Counted from the stretch's first letter, positions 54,179 through 63,366 are shown. The stretch is 64,000 nt of DNA from Anaerolineae bacterium (GCA_025060615.1 JANXBS010000001.1:157577-221576), one strand, 5' to 3'. A program made the numbers and translations. Notes: a model not told the origin generated them from the letters alone.

Positions 54179-55303
54179 TCACCGTGCTTGCTGTATTTTG
54201 ACGACCATCACTCGTCCTTCGCGTTGGGCAACAGCGTAGCGCACCTTGTGCTTCTTTCCTGGCGACCAGCCCTTTTCGGTGATGGCATTGCGGTCGAAGC
54301 GAAGTTCCTCGCCGGTTTCATCGTCCACCAGGCGGCCACGGCCTAACCCTGGCTGATATTCTCTGACTGTACCGGTGCGCCAGATGAGCTCTTCAGATGG
54401 CATCAGCGATTGCGACGGAACTGAAGTTGGCGCTGCAACGCTTGTAGCGGGTGCTGGTTGGATCGTCTGTGAAGTCCGAACCAATTGGGACGTGGCATCA
54501 GCGGGCTGAGCCGGTTGCGGTGGGGATATAAAGTAAAAGTATCCATACCCTGCACTGGTCTTGGCACCAGCGCCCAATTCCTCAAGTCCCGCTTTAAGCC
54601 ATTTTACAGCGAGGCTTCGCAGACGCTGCCCCTCGCTATCTAACAAGCCTCGCCACCCGACGGCAAAGGCGAAGCAGCTTCCTGGTTTCAGAGCCAGAAA
54701 GTAAATGGGTACCGGGCTCTGCCAATCCGTCGGTGGCTCATCACCCTGGTAGTACTTAGGGTAATGAGGGTTCATTATGTCCAAGTCGAATTGGGGCTGG
54801 GACAGGGGAATTGCATCAAAGAAGATAGCTTTGCCTGCTTGACTTGTCTCCTCTAGCTTGGGTGCCCGACCGAAAATATCGCAGAAGTCAATATCGCTTT
54901 CACCTCGCCTTTCCACAAGATAGGCATAGGCTCGGGCCAGACCTTTAAGAGCACTCCCAGGGATAATGGGGATGCCATACAACCGGTGGAAGGTGAAACC
55001 GACCTCCAGTGGCCCTTTTTGGCCCAGGCCAACGATAAGCCGCCACTCTGTGGTGGCCTCAAAAATCTCGCCCTGGAACGCAGCAACAAGTTCCTGCCAC
55101 CGTTGTCGGAAGCCTTCTAGCAACTTTCCATCTGGCGCTGCTTTCCGGACGTTCTCCAGCCCTTCTCTTCGGCGGACCTCTTTGTCCGCCCGCAGATCCG
55201 GCACAAAGCGGGCAAAGAGAAGCCCCGGGTTCTGGCATTGAGAGAGCTCAAACCGCTTGAGAACTTTCAAAGTATCCCCAGGCAAAGGGTATTCCGGATT
55301 CAT
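54179..55303 (-). CDS. cmr6: Type III-B CRISPR RAMP protein Cmr6 with C-terminal cold-shock-like extension
   Basis: Backbone subunit of the Cmr effector complex. The RAMP core (residues about 1-260) contains GFTFHRLYGIPIIPGSALKG and the Gly-rich loop GAGAKTSAGYGYF. After a Pro/Ala/Thr/Ser linker (about 261-305), residues 309-372 read like a cold-shock OB-fold: GTVREYQPGLGRGRLVDDE, LRFDRNAI and the end strand. The aromatic RNA-contact positions of cold-shock domains are replaced by Arg and Asp, so nucleic acid binding may differ. ATG overlaps the cmr5 stop by four bases (ATGA). Typical Cmr6 is about 250-300 aa, so the extension stands out. Confidence 0.92.
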   Translation of the reverse strand: MNPEYPLPGDTLKVLKRFELSQCQNPGLLFARFVPDLRADKEVRRREGLENVRKAAPDGKLLEGFRQRWQELVAAFQGEIFEATTEWRLIVGLGQKGPLEVGFTFHRLYGIPIIPGSALKGLARAYAYLVERRGESDIDFCDIFGRAPKLEETSQAGKAIFFDAIPLSQPQFDLDIMNPHYPKYYQGDEPPTDWQSPVPIYFLALKPGSCFAFAVGWRGLLDSEGQRLRSLAVKWLKAGLEELGAGAKTSAGYGYFYFISPPQPAQPADATSQLVRTSQTIQPAPATSVAAPTSVPSQSLMPSEELIWRTGTVREYQPGLGRGRLVDDETGEELRFDRNAITEKGWSPGKKHKVRYAVAQREGRVMVVKIQQAR

Positions 55304-55664
55304 TTCAACTCCGCCTCCGCAAAGCGCTTGATCCAGACCAGAAAGGCCTGGGCTTCTACAGTAGCTTGGCGATAGTGGTCACTGCTGGTATTGGCATCGG
55401 TGATCCAGGCCAGCAGATCTTTCCCTGAATGACCTAATTGTTCCATCACCCAGGCGGATACATGTTTGTATAGAGCCTGATGGTGGGATTCCCCCTTTGC
55501 CCTCCAGAAGGCCAGGGTCTGGGCCAGGCCGTTGGTCTGGATGTCGGCCGGGGCGCTGCGGGCCAGGGCTAGGTACTCCTTCTGTTTCTCCTGTTTCTCC
55601 CGTACCTCTTTGACCGCTTTCCATGCCCGTTCCGCGCGTTTCTGTTCCGTTGTCCGCTGCACAC

Positions 55665-55668
<4 letters not shown>
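55300..55668 (-). CDS. cmr5: Type III-B CRISPR small subunit Cmr5
   Basis: All-helical small subunit (122 aa) that lines the Cmr complex. The family pattern is visible in YLALARSAPADIQTNGLAQTLAFWRAKG (segment around residues 32-60) and in a C-terminal helix with EAQAFLVWIKRFAEAEL. ATG overlaps the cmr4 stop by four bases, and its own stop overlaps cmr6. Confidence 0.95.
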
Positions 55669-56618
<950 letters not shown>

Positions 56619-56619
56619 C

Positions 56620-57693
56620 CTACCACCTCCCAATGAGAATTTGGCCAAAGCCGATCTTGGCTCCATCATCGGTGATGGCTTGATTGACCAAGCTCGCCTT
56701 CAGCGAGGCCTGGCCATCTGACTGAAAGAAGTAGACACTGCCAGCTGGGACATAGCGCCGTGCTGGTTTGTGGGTATTTGTGGCAAGGTCAAACCCGCCT
56801 AGAGATTCGTAACGGCCCAGAGCAGCGGCCATAAGTTCTACTTTGCCGTCAAAGAACCGCTGCCAGTCCTTAGGCTTCCAACCTTCCTCAAAATAGGCTG
56901 GCGTGGCCAGATAGACTTTGAAACGCTGTGGAAGAGGATTAGGAGCCTCGGGCCAGGTCGGCGCGTCTGAAGCCTCAAAATACGCCCCTCGCCCCTCTCC
57001 ACCAGCCCGCAATATCCCCTTCTCGGGCCAACCGTCCAGCCCTTCCACTTCTACCTCCAATCCCACACCTGGTACAACCCGCACGAACTCCACCTCGTAC
57101 AGGGCACCCTCCTGGCTAGTGCGCGTTGTGTCGTCCAGGCCGATGCCTAAACGGTTTTCGCGTTGGAAAAGGGCATCCTGTTTGCAAATTCGGCTTTCTC
57201 GCCCAGTCTCTTCGTCAATTTGGACTACGCCCTGCTCCAGATAAGCCATGAGTGCGTCCTCACGTAACCACCAACGTTCTTCCCGTTTGGTCGGCTCGCC
57301 ATCATGCCAGAGAAGTCGAGGCATTGGGACGCTGCTCCAGACTCCTGCGGGCAATTCACTGGGCACCAGAGCCCGTATGACATCTCCTTGGGCCACTGCA
57401 TCAGCCGGTAGCGGAAAATAGCGTTGGACGCCCTCCGAGGTGCGTCGAGCTAGGAAGGGACCGCGCATTTGGAAGCCGGGAGGGTAAGTTGTCGCGGTAC
57501 CCACTGCATGCTCGATTGCTTCTTGGTTCCTCAGGTCCACCTTTTTGACCACCAGATGGTGAGAGCGGATGATGCCCTGCATCGCTGTCGGATAGGGTGG
57601 AAACAGGCTCTGCGCTCGGTGATCGCTCAGCGCGTCAAAAGGGCGCCCGTCTCGGAAGAGCCAGACGTCTATCGGTTCCAGAAATAGTTTCAT
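56620..57693 (-). CDS. cmr3: Type III-B CRISPR RAMP protein Cmr3
   Basis: Cmr3 (357 aa) binds the crRNA 5' tag with Cmr2. It starts MKLFLEPIDVWLFRDGRPF, the family signature, and has PPYPTAMQGIIRSH, GPFLARR and the C-terminal GRYESLGGFDLA loop. ATG lies 38 bases after the cmr2 stop with a GGAGG site. Sequence order and neighbours fit the canonical Cmr operon. Confidence 0.94.
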   Translation of the reverse strand: MKLFLEPIDVWLFRDGRPFDALSDHRAQSLFPPYPTAMQGIIRSHHLVVKKVDLRNQEAIEHAVGTATTYPPGFQMRGPFLARRTSEGVQRYFPLPADAVAQGDVIRALVPSELPAGVWSSVPMPRLLWHDGEPTKREERWWLREDALMAYLEQGVVQIDEETGRESRICKQDALFQRENRLGIGLDDTTRTSQEGALYEVEFVRVVPGVGLEVEVEGLDGWPEKGILRAGGEGRGAYFEASDAPTWPEAPNPLPQRFKVYLATPAYFEEGWKPKDWQRFFDGKVELMAAALGRYESLGGFDLATNTHKPARRYVPAGSVYFFQSDGQASLKASLVNQAITDDGAKIGFGQILIGRW

Positions 57694-57731
57694 TCCCCAC
57701 CTCCTTGAGCTACGAACCGGGCCAGCAGCAG

Positions 57732-59387
57732 CTAGTCGGTGAGTTCTTCGGCCTTGCCCGGCAGACTGTCCGCCCAGGCAACTAACTGCTTGGCCAAATT
57801 ATCTGGATCCGGTGGGTTAGATTTGCGCGTATCCCAATGTCGCTGTATCAGCCGCTTCAGTTCGCTCTGGACCGGTTCCCCATCCAGGAAAGGCAGGTTA
57901 GCCGCTGCTTCGTAGGCGAACCGCGAGGAAAGCGCTCCGCAGGCGAACCATTGGCACAACTCTCCAAAGAGCGTCCTCAGATCACCCCAATGGCTCCGCA
58001 CCTCTATCGGCTCGCCGGAGCGCTTCAGTGCTCGCACGCAGATGGCATTCTTGCCCTCCATACCTTTTGCCCAACCTTCTGCTTCCCGTGCAGCCCTAAG
58101 TACCGCGTCCAGCGGATAGAGATGATGAGCGAAGGCTAGCCCTGCCGATGCCGTTCCGCCGGGCACTATTTTGGCAAAAGCTTCAGCCAAAGCCTGGGCT
58201 GCAGGAAGTGCCCTCTTTAAAGGCAGCAGGGCCAACACATCATCCCCACCAGCATAGACTGCGGTGCCTTGATGTTGTTCCACAATCTGCCGGGCCTGAG
58301 CGGCAAAGCTCACCAATCGTTGGCTCAGTTGGCGATGCTCCTCCTCGCTGGCGCAACTGGCCACCCGTTTCCCCATGCTGTCACCATCCATCACCAAGAG
58401 GGCATAGTACGGAGATGGGCGACCTATGCTGTTATAGAGCATCCTCAGTGCCAGACGAGCGGCCTCAAGTTGCCCTTCATACTGCTGGAGGTCGGCATCA
58501 CCGAACCCATAACTTGTCCGCAGGCGTTCTGGAACCAGTGTCTCCAGATAGAGCAAATCACCATCATAAGGCCAGGCCTCACTTCCGCGCACGCAATAGA
58601 ACTTGGGGATCGCCTTCAAAATTTCCCGGTAAGCGACTAAAGCAGATTGATGCTTACCGCGCACCTTTTCTAGGTAATCAGCCGCTGCCACGCTGCTGGT
58701 GGAGGGGAATCGCTCCGCCTCGTTGCCGAAGCCGAACCGTTTGATGGCTCCCAGAGCATCCAGCCGCTCGCGGCCTTCGGGTTTGAGTTGGGCAGCGGTT
58801 ACCCTACCCGAAGCAGCGATCCGATTCCAGTACGACCTGGCATCTCCCTGGGCTGTGCGCAGGGCACTCCTCCGGCCACTCAGCGAATCTTTAAGGCCGT
58901 CTTCCGTAACCTGCTGGAAGGTGCGGGCACGTTTGGCGGCATCAAAAGCCCGGCTGGCCTTTTGATAGGCTGCTGGGTAGTCGTCTTCGATTACAGCCGC
59001 TGCCCAGAAGAACTCCAGATGGTTTCCCAATTGACGCTGCCAGATCTTTTCCCACACGGAATCGCTGGGAATGATGCTCTGCAAGAACTGCCGGGCAACC
59101 TCTCCGCGCTGCTGGAGTTCCTCCTGAGCGGCCTGGCGTGCTGCCTCGGCCGCTTGCTCTGGAGCAACGCCTTCGGGTAATTTCACCACGAACTTGTTCG
59201 GCAGGCTCTCCTGGCTGGGGTCGGCAGGGTAGATCATTTCAGCTCCCGATCTCCGACAGGCCTGGATGGCAGCCTGTGTCAGCTCGGAGAGCAATCGACT
59301 TCCAGCCCAGAGGTCCTGTGCCCGCCGCGCTTCGGCCAAAAAGCCTTGCACCGGTCCTAAACTGAAGATCAGTATCGTATCAGGCAT
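57732..59387 (-). CDS. cmr2: Type III-B CRISPR Cas10/Cmr2, lacking the HD domain
   Basis: Large subunit of the Cmr complex (551 aa). It begins directly at ILIFSLGPVQGFLAEARRAQDLW, the first palm-like domain, and has DGDSMG (334-339) and an intact G-G-D-D at 380-383, the site of cyclic oligoadenylate synthesis. The N-terminal HD nuclease domain of longer Cmr2 (about 800-1000 aa) is absent; relatives without it are known. ATG 59387 with GAGGAAG overlaps the cmr1 end by eight bases. Predicted to make cOA but not to cut DNA through an HD site. Confidence 0.94.
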   Translation of the reverse strand: MPDTILIFSLGPVQGFLAEARRAQDLWAGSRLLSELTQAAIQACRRSGAEMIYPADPSQESLPNKFVVKLPEGVAPEQAAEAARQAAQEELQQRGEVARQFLQSIIPSDSVWEKIWQRQLGNHLEFFWAAAVIEDDYPAAYQKASRAFDAAKRARTFQQVTEDGLKDSLSGRRSALRTAQGDARSYWNRIAASGRVTAAQLKPEGRERLDALGAIKRFGFGNEAERFPSTSSVAAADYLEKVRGKHQSALVAYREILKAIPKFYCVRGSEAWPYDGDLLYLETLVPERLRTSYGFGDADLQQYEGQLEAARLALRMLYNSIGRPSPYYALLVMDGDSMGKRVASCASEEEHRQLSQRLVSFAAQARQIVEQHQGTAVYAGGDDVLALLPLKRALPAAQALAEAFAKIVPGGTASAGLAFAHHLYPLDAVLRAAREAEGWAKGMEGKNAICVRALKRSGEPIEVRSHWGDLRTLFGELCQWFACGALSSRFAYEAAANLPFLDGEPVQSELKRLIQRHWDTRKSNPPDPDNLAKQLVAWADSLPGKAEELTD

Positions 59388-60582
59388 AGGATACTTCCTC
59401 GGCGCAGAACTTCTCAGCGATGAATTGCTCAATCAGCCTATAATCTGCCGGTGGAGAAAGGGTAGGCCTCCTCTCGTGCTTTTCATGCAACTGTTCCCCT
59501 GTGGGCAGGAAACGTGAATTGAAAAGAGTAGCTACTCCAACATAGGCTCCCGGCTTAGTCTTAGAAACCGTAAGCCATAATGGTGACGCTCGTCGGTCAA
59601 TGGTCTCCTCAGGCGGCTTTGTTCGTCCCCGGACTACAACTTGACGCCCCTTGCCCGAATATCGAAATTGAAGCGGTAGACCAAAAACGGAACGCTCAAC
59701 AGTTTTAATCGGCGCTCCCATCAACCATTTGGCCACTTCAGAGTGATCTGGTTCGCGGTACGTACGAAAATCCCGCATAGCTGCACCGATGGCCTCTATG
59801 GCTTCATCCGAAGAGTACCACACCCCCAACACCCAAACCTTGCAGCTCATCGGGTGTAACACATCAAACGTGGAAGGCGACGAGGGGATTCGCATCCCGC
59901 CTTTTGGGTGATGTTGTTGGAATAGCTCTCGCACAGCAGTCAAACCTTGTTTCAACTCTTCAGCAATCTCTTTTATGTTATTAGAATGTAATGCGAAATT
60001 TAAATTGTCGATCTGATCAGGCTCTAAGACGCTGAGACTACCACCCGTGCGCCGTGAGCGTGCACCCACTCCTCCTAGTTGGACGAGCAACCACAAAGCA
60101 GCTGTTGCTTCCTGAAGCGCTAAGCAGCCATTAGACGCCCCTGGCCGAACAAGTAGTTCAATCGAAAACCTGGAGCCTTGTGGATAATACTTTCGATCAG
60201 GCTCCTCTCTGAAGCCAAGCATTGACCAATAAAGATAGTCTCGGCCGCTGGGCTGAAGTATCTCTCTGCCATACTTCCGTACTCGAACAGCCCTCCCACG
60301 ATGATATTTTTTGGGGCTAGGCAAATTACCCTTAACTCGGATGGCGATAGCAGATGCTCCGCCCCACTTGGTCTCGGTGCTGCCGAAAACGCGCGCTTCA
60401 GCTTCGCGTACTGCAACTAGCCCAGTTGCATCGTCGCCATATACCCCACCCAGCGCTGCCCTCAGCCAGTACCGCATTGCGCCGCGAAAGCTTGACGCCC
60501 GTAATTCCGGCGCGCCGCGCGGGTCCGCCCCGCCCAGGAACATTGGCGTCACCGTCTCCAACGTCACGGTAATCGCGTGCAT
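59380..60582 (-). CDS. cmr1: Type III-B CRISPR RAMP protein Cmr1
   Basis: Cmr1 (400 aa) caps the Cmr complex near the crRNA 3' end. It starts with TVTPMFLGGADPRGAPELRA and ASSFRGAMRYWLRAALGG, both characteristic, and has two RAMP-like halves with GGVGARSRRTGGSL and the C-terminal VERSVFGLPLQFRY segment. First gene of the operon. Its middle (about 59955-60010) has a local AT-rich stretch relative to neighbours. The start is ATG 60582. Confidence 0.93.
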   Translation of the reverse strand: MHAITVTLETVTPMFLGGADPRGAPELRASSFRGAMRYWLRAALGGVYGDDATGLVAVREAEARVFGSTETKWGGASAIAIRVKGNLPSPKKYHRGRAVRVRKYGREILQPSGRDYLYWSMLGFREEPDRKYYPQGSRFSIELLVRPGASNGCLALQEATAALWLLVQLGGVGARSRRTGGSLSVLEPDQIDNLNFALHSNNIKEIAEELKQGLTAVRELFQQHHPKGGMRIPSSPSTFDVLHPMSCKVWVLGVWYSSDEAIEAIGAAMRDFRTYREPDHSEVAKWLMGAPIKTVERSVFGLPLQFRYSGKGRQVVVRGRTKPPEETIDRRASPLWLTVSKTKPGAYVGVATLFNSRFLPTGEQLHEKHERRPTLSPPADYRLIEQFIAEKFCAEEVSYA

Positions 60583-60760
60583 ATCATCCCTCCCTCGCTA
60601 AGGATCTACCGCTAGGGATCTACATAGGCAGTGTCTACATAGGTAGCGTAACCGCCTGCGCCGAATTTGACATCCTCTATTCCGATGATCTTCCTCTGAA
60701 GAACCACTGAGCCCCGCCCCTTAACCTCACACGGCCCTAAGAGCGATCACATTAGACCCC

Positions 60761-60789
60761 AGTATACCAAAAGCGCTACCAGGCTTCAA
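60761..60789 (-). promoter_or_regulatory. Candidate promoter of the cmr operon
   Basis: On the - strand TTGAAG, exactly 17 bases, then TATACT. The start would lie near 60754, giving a leader of about 170 bases before cmr1. Confidence 0.5.
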
Positions 60790-60892
60790 CAGCCTGTTCT
60801 TACCCCCATTTCTCTCAAGGGTATCGTGGCGCTTACAGAGGGAATCCCTTCGCACTTCCTCGACGATGCAGTGTAAAGAGGCCCTTGCCAAA

Positions 60893-60919
60893 TTGACACA
60901 AGCGCGAAAAACCTATACG
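60893..60919 (+). promoter_or_regulatory. Weak candidate promoter of the aldo/keto reductase
   Basis: TTGACA at 60893-60898 and TATACG at 60914-60919, separated by only 15 bases, so spacing is poor. The -35 is perfect, and the predicted start falls about 30 bases before the ATG at 60958. Confidence 0.35.
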
Positions 60920-60957
60920 CTATCCCTTACCACGCTATCACCAAAGGAGCATCCCTT

Positions 60958-61947
60958 ATGAACTACCGCACCTTAGGCAAGACCGGATTGCTGGTAAGCG
61001 AGCTATCTATGGGGGGTCTCTTCGTCGCCTCCTTTGCCACCGCCAAAGACGAAGCCCGCCGCGCCATCCACCGCGCCCTCGATCTGGGCATCAACTACTT
61101 CGACACCGCTCCCACCTACGGCGATAGTGAACAGATCCTAGGCGACGCGCTGGCAGACGTCACCCAACCATATATCCTCTCCACCAAGCTCGGCGGACGC
61201 CCCCAGCCTTTTCATCCACAAGATAAGGACGCGCTCCGCCGCTCGGTAGAGGAAAGCCTGCGCAACCTCCAGCGCGACCACATCGACATCTTGATGATCC
61301 ATGAGCCCGACCGCCCCGGTCAATACGACTGGTTCACTGACCGCGATCGCTTCCATGGACCCGTCTGCGAGCTTCTGGACGAGCTAAAGGCAGAGGGAAT
61401 CATCCGCTTCACCGGCCTAGGCGGCACCACCGCCTACGAGCTGGCCCACATCATCGAAACCGGCAACTACGACGTGGTCCTCACCGCCTTCAACTACAGC
61501 CTTCTCTGGCAAGAAGCGCTCATCGAGGTGATCCCCGCCGCCAAAAAGCAGGGCATGGGCATCATCATCGGTTCCCCCCTCCAGCAAGGGGCTCTGGCCC
61601 GCCGTTACGATGATGAGGTAAACCGCGGGGCCCGCTGGCTCTCCAAACCTCGGCGCGAGCAGTTCCAACGCCTGTATGCGCTCTTAGATGAAATCGGCAT
61701 GCCCCTGCCTGAGCTGGCGCTGCGTTTCGTCATCTCCAACCCCGATATCTCCACTGTGCTGATGGGAGCGCGCTCCGTGGCCGAGGTGGAAGCCAATGTG
61801 CGAGCCGTCGAGGCAGGCCCCCTGCCGGCCGACCTCCTGGCCCGCCTCCAAGAGATCGCTGCTATGGTGCCCTTCCGGCCGTTCGAGGAGCCCTTTGTCC
61901 TGCCCTTCGGCCGGCCCCACCGCGATGGCCCTGGCCCAGCCCGATGA
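60958..61947 (+). CDS. Aldo/keto reductase, aldose-dehydrogenase-like
   Basis: NAD(P)-dependent TIM-barrel oxidoreductase (329 aa). Family signs are MNYRTLGKTGLLVSELSMGG, the Asp-Tyr pair in GINYFDTAPTYGDSE, catalytic Lys in STKLGG, His in LMIHEPD and the C-terminal SNPDISTVLMGARSV. It resembles the D-threo-aldose (L-fucose) 1-dehydrogenase group, but substrate cannot be read. Another dehydrogenase follows after 52 bases. Confidence 0.9.
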   Translation: MNYRTLGKTGLLVSELSMGGLFVASFATAKDEARRAIHRALDLGINYFDTAPTYGDSEQILGDALADVTQPYILSTKLGGRPQPFHPQDKDALRRSVEESLRNLQRDHIDILMIHEPDRPGQYDWFTDRDRFHGPVCELLDELKAEGIIRFTGLGGTTAYELAHIIETGNYDVVLTAFNYSLLWQEALIEVIPAAKKQGMGIIIGSPLQQGALARRYDDEVNRGARWLSKPRREQFQRLYALLDEIGMPLPELALRFVISNPDISTVLMGARSVAEVEANVRAVEAGPLPADLLARLQEIAAMVPFRPFEEPFVLPFGRPHRDGPGPAR

Positions 61948-61999
61948 CCATCTCTCTTCGTCATCGGCTACTCGTATTCATCACCTTGTGGAGGTACCT

Positions 62000-63037
62000 A
62001 TGCGCGCTGTCGTCGTCCCGGAACCCGGACATATCGAGCTCCGAGACGTGCCTGAGCCGACCTACGGTGAGTACGAGGCCCTGACCCAGATCCTCACCTG
62101 TTCCATTTGCTCAGGCACCGATACCCATGTGATAGATGGACAATTCCCCATCCGCACTTTTCCGGCCATCCTCGGCCATGAAAGCGTCGGCCGCGTCGTG
62201 GCTTGCGGACCACGGGTGCGCCACTTCAAGCCAGGCGACCTCGTGCTGCGCCCTTGTGCCGTGCGTCCCGGCGAAACCCTCGGTGGCTATCACTCCATGT
62301 TCGGCGGTTTCGCCGAGTATGGCGTCGTCGCGGACGCGGCCGCGATCATCGCCGATACCCCACGCGGCCAGACGCCATCACTCCCTCCCTTTGCCGCCGC
62401 TCAACAGGTCCTCCCTTCCGATTTCGACCCCGAGCTGGCCGGCGCCTTCATCACCTTCAAGGAGACGCTCAACTTCCTCTACCGCCTCGGCGTACAACAT
62501 GGGCGCAGCCTCCTTATCCTGGGCAGCGGCACGGTCGGCCTGAGCTTCATCATGGCTGCCAAGCTCATCGGCGCCCACCCGGTGCTCGTGACCGGCCGCC
62601 GACCGGAGCCCTTAGCGCGAGCGATGGAGTTCGGCGCTGACGCGGTGATCAACATGTCTAGCGAGGACCTGGTCCAAGCCGTGCGCGCCTATACCCAGGG
62701 CCGAGGGGTGGACTTTGCTGTGGAAGCCGTAGGTAACTGGCAGGTCCTACAGGATGGCATCCGCGCCCTCGCTGATGGCGGCCAAATCGGCATCTATGGG
62801 CTGGCTCCTGAAAGCGTGGCCACTCTTGACTGGTCCGGCACGCCTACCAACTGGTCGCTTCGCTTCCTACATCCTATGGAGGAAGAAGTCCACCAGCAGG
62901 TGATCGACCAGGTGCGGCTGGGGCTAGTGAACCTACGCCGGCTTATCTCCCACACGATCACTATGGACGAGATCGCGTATGGCTTTGAGTTGGTGCGCCG
63001 AAGGCAAGCCACCAAGGTGGTGGTCCGAATCCGGTGA
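62000..63037 (+). CDS. Zinc-type alcohol dehydrogenase (MDR family) without structural-zinc lobe
   Basis: Medium-chain dehydrogenase (345 aa). The catalytic zinc region has CSICSGTDTHV and LGHESVGRV; the four-Cys structural zinc lobe is replaced by LRPCAVRPGETLGGYHSMFGG. The nucleotide-binding motif is GSGTVGLSF followed by VLVTGRR. ATG 62000 lies seven bases after GTGGAGG; the longer frame to 61796 overlaps the reductase gene and is not used. Substrate unknown. Confidence 0.9.
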   Translation: MRAVVVPEPGHIELRDVPEPTYGEYEALTQILTCSICSGTDTHVIDGQFPIRTFPAILGHESVGRVVACGPRVRHFKPGDLVLRPCAVRPGETLGGYHSMFGGFAEYGVVADAAAIIADTPRGQTPSLPPFAAAQQVLPSDFDPELAGAFITFKETLNFLYRLGVQHGRSLLILGSGTVGLSFIMAAKLIGAHPVLVTGRRPEPLARAMEFGADAVINMSSEDLVQAVRAYTQGRGVDFAVEAVGNWQVLQDGIRALADGGQIGIYGLAPESVATLDWSGTPTNWSLRFLHPMEEEVHQQVIDQVRLGLVNLRRLISHTITMDEIAYGFELVRRRQATKVVVRIR

Positions 63038-63043
63038 AGCTGG

Positions 63044-63090
63044 GACCGCAGCTCACAGACGGCGGACATCTCTTGTTGTCCATCGTCTAC
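63044..63090. repeat. GAC heptad repeat copy, sharing 16 bases with the 21-kb copy
   Basis: GACCGCA, GCTCACA, GACGGCG and GACATCT follow in seven-base phase. GTTGTCCATCGTCTAC at 63075-63090 is the exact reverse complement of 21292-21307. Both copies are in intergenic positions. Confidence 0.7.
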
Positions 63091-63163
63091 CCCCTGGATG
63101 TCTCCTAACATAGGGACACTTTTGACTGCGCAACCGACGTATTAGCGGATCGTTAGATGCAAT

Positions 63164-63205
63164 GGAGCCTGGGGTTCAAGTAGAACCAGGCTCCCTATTT
63201 GGCGA
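63164..63205 (+). terminator. Rho-independent-like terminator after the alcohol dehydrogenase
   Basis: Stem arms GGAGCCT and GGTTC pair with GAACC and AGGCTCC (63164-63194) with a two-base bulge and five-base loop, followed by CTATTTGGCGATTTC, only moderately T-rich. It separates the dehydrogenase from the next gene. Confidence 0.55.
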
Positions 63206-63228
63206 TTTCACGCGCTCACTGGTATAAT
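63199..63228 (+). promoter_or_regulatory. Candidate promoter of the last gene
   Basis: TTGGCG (63199-63204), 18 bases, perfect TATAAT (63223-63228). Start near 63235, about 130 bases before GTG 63367. Confidence 0.6.
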
Positions 63229-63324
63229 TCTCTTTTGGGGATTTCTTCTCCAGGGGGACGATTGAGCTCACCGTACCGTGTGGAAGTTAGGAATAGATGT
63301 TTTTAGCAGAGCCTTCGCAAAATC

Positions 63325-63349
63325 TATGTTGCGTGTTTATGTTGCGTGT
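63325..63349 (+). repeat. 12-bp tandem duplication in the leader of the last gene
   Basis: TATGTTGCGTGT occurs at 63325-63336 and again at 63338-63349 with one base between copies, just upstream of the GGAGG ribosome site. Confidence 0.6.
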
Positions 63350-63366
63350 AACGGAGGTTCCCGAGC

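Larger units (their letters stand above)
60583..60957. other. Divergent intergenic region upstream of cmr1 and the aldo/keto reductase
   Basis: 375 bases with no gene. It holds a candidate - strand promoter (TTGAAG 60789-60784, 17 bases, TATACT 60766-60761) for cmr1, a weak + strand promoter (TTGACA 60893-60898, 15 bases, TATACG) for the reductase, and short direct repeats TCTACATAGG about 60619 and 60635. No CRISPR-type repeats of 28-40 bases are seen. Confidence 0.55.
63038..63366. other. Intergenic region with repeat, terminator and promoter
   Basis: 329 bases after the alcohol dehydrogenase. It contains, in order, a GAC heptad repeat copy (63044-63090), a terminator (63164-63205), a candidate promoter (63199-63228) and a 12-base tandem duplication (63325-63349). 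No gene is supported inside it; a short frame at 63278-63499 overlaps the better-supported gene at 63367 in another frame. Confidence 0.65.

Noticed and set aside
60600-60650. Short direct repeats upstream of cmr1 as a CRISPR array remnant
   Set aside because: Repeat units are about ten bases at a 16-base spacing, far shorter than CRISPR repeats, and no spacers are present.
63164-63194. tRNA-like T-arm motif GGTTCAAGT
   Set aside because: It folds within a terminator-type hairpin; no acceptor stem, anticodon arm or D-arm surrounds it.
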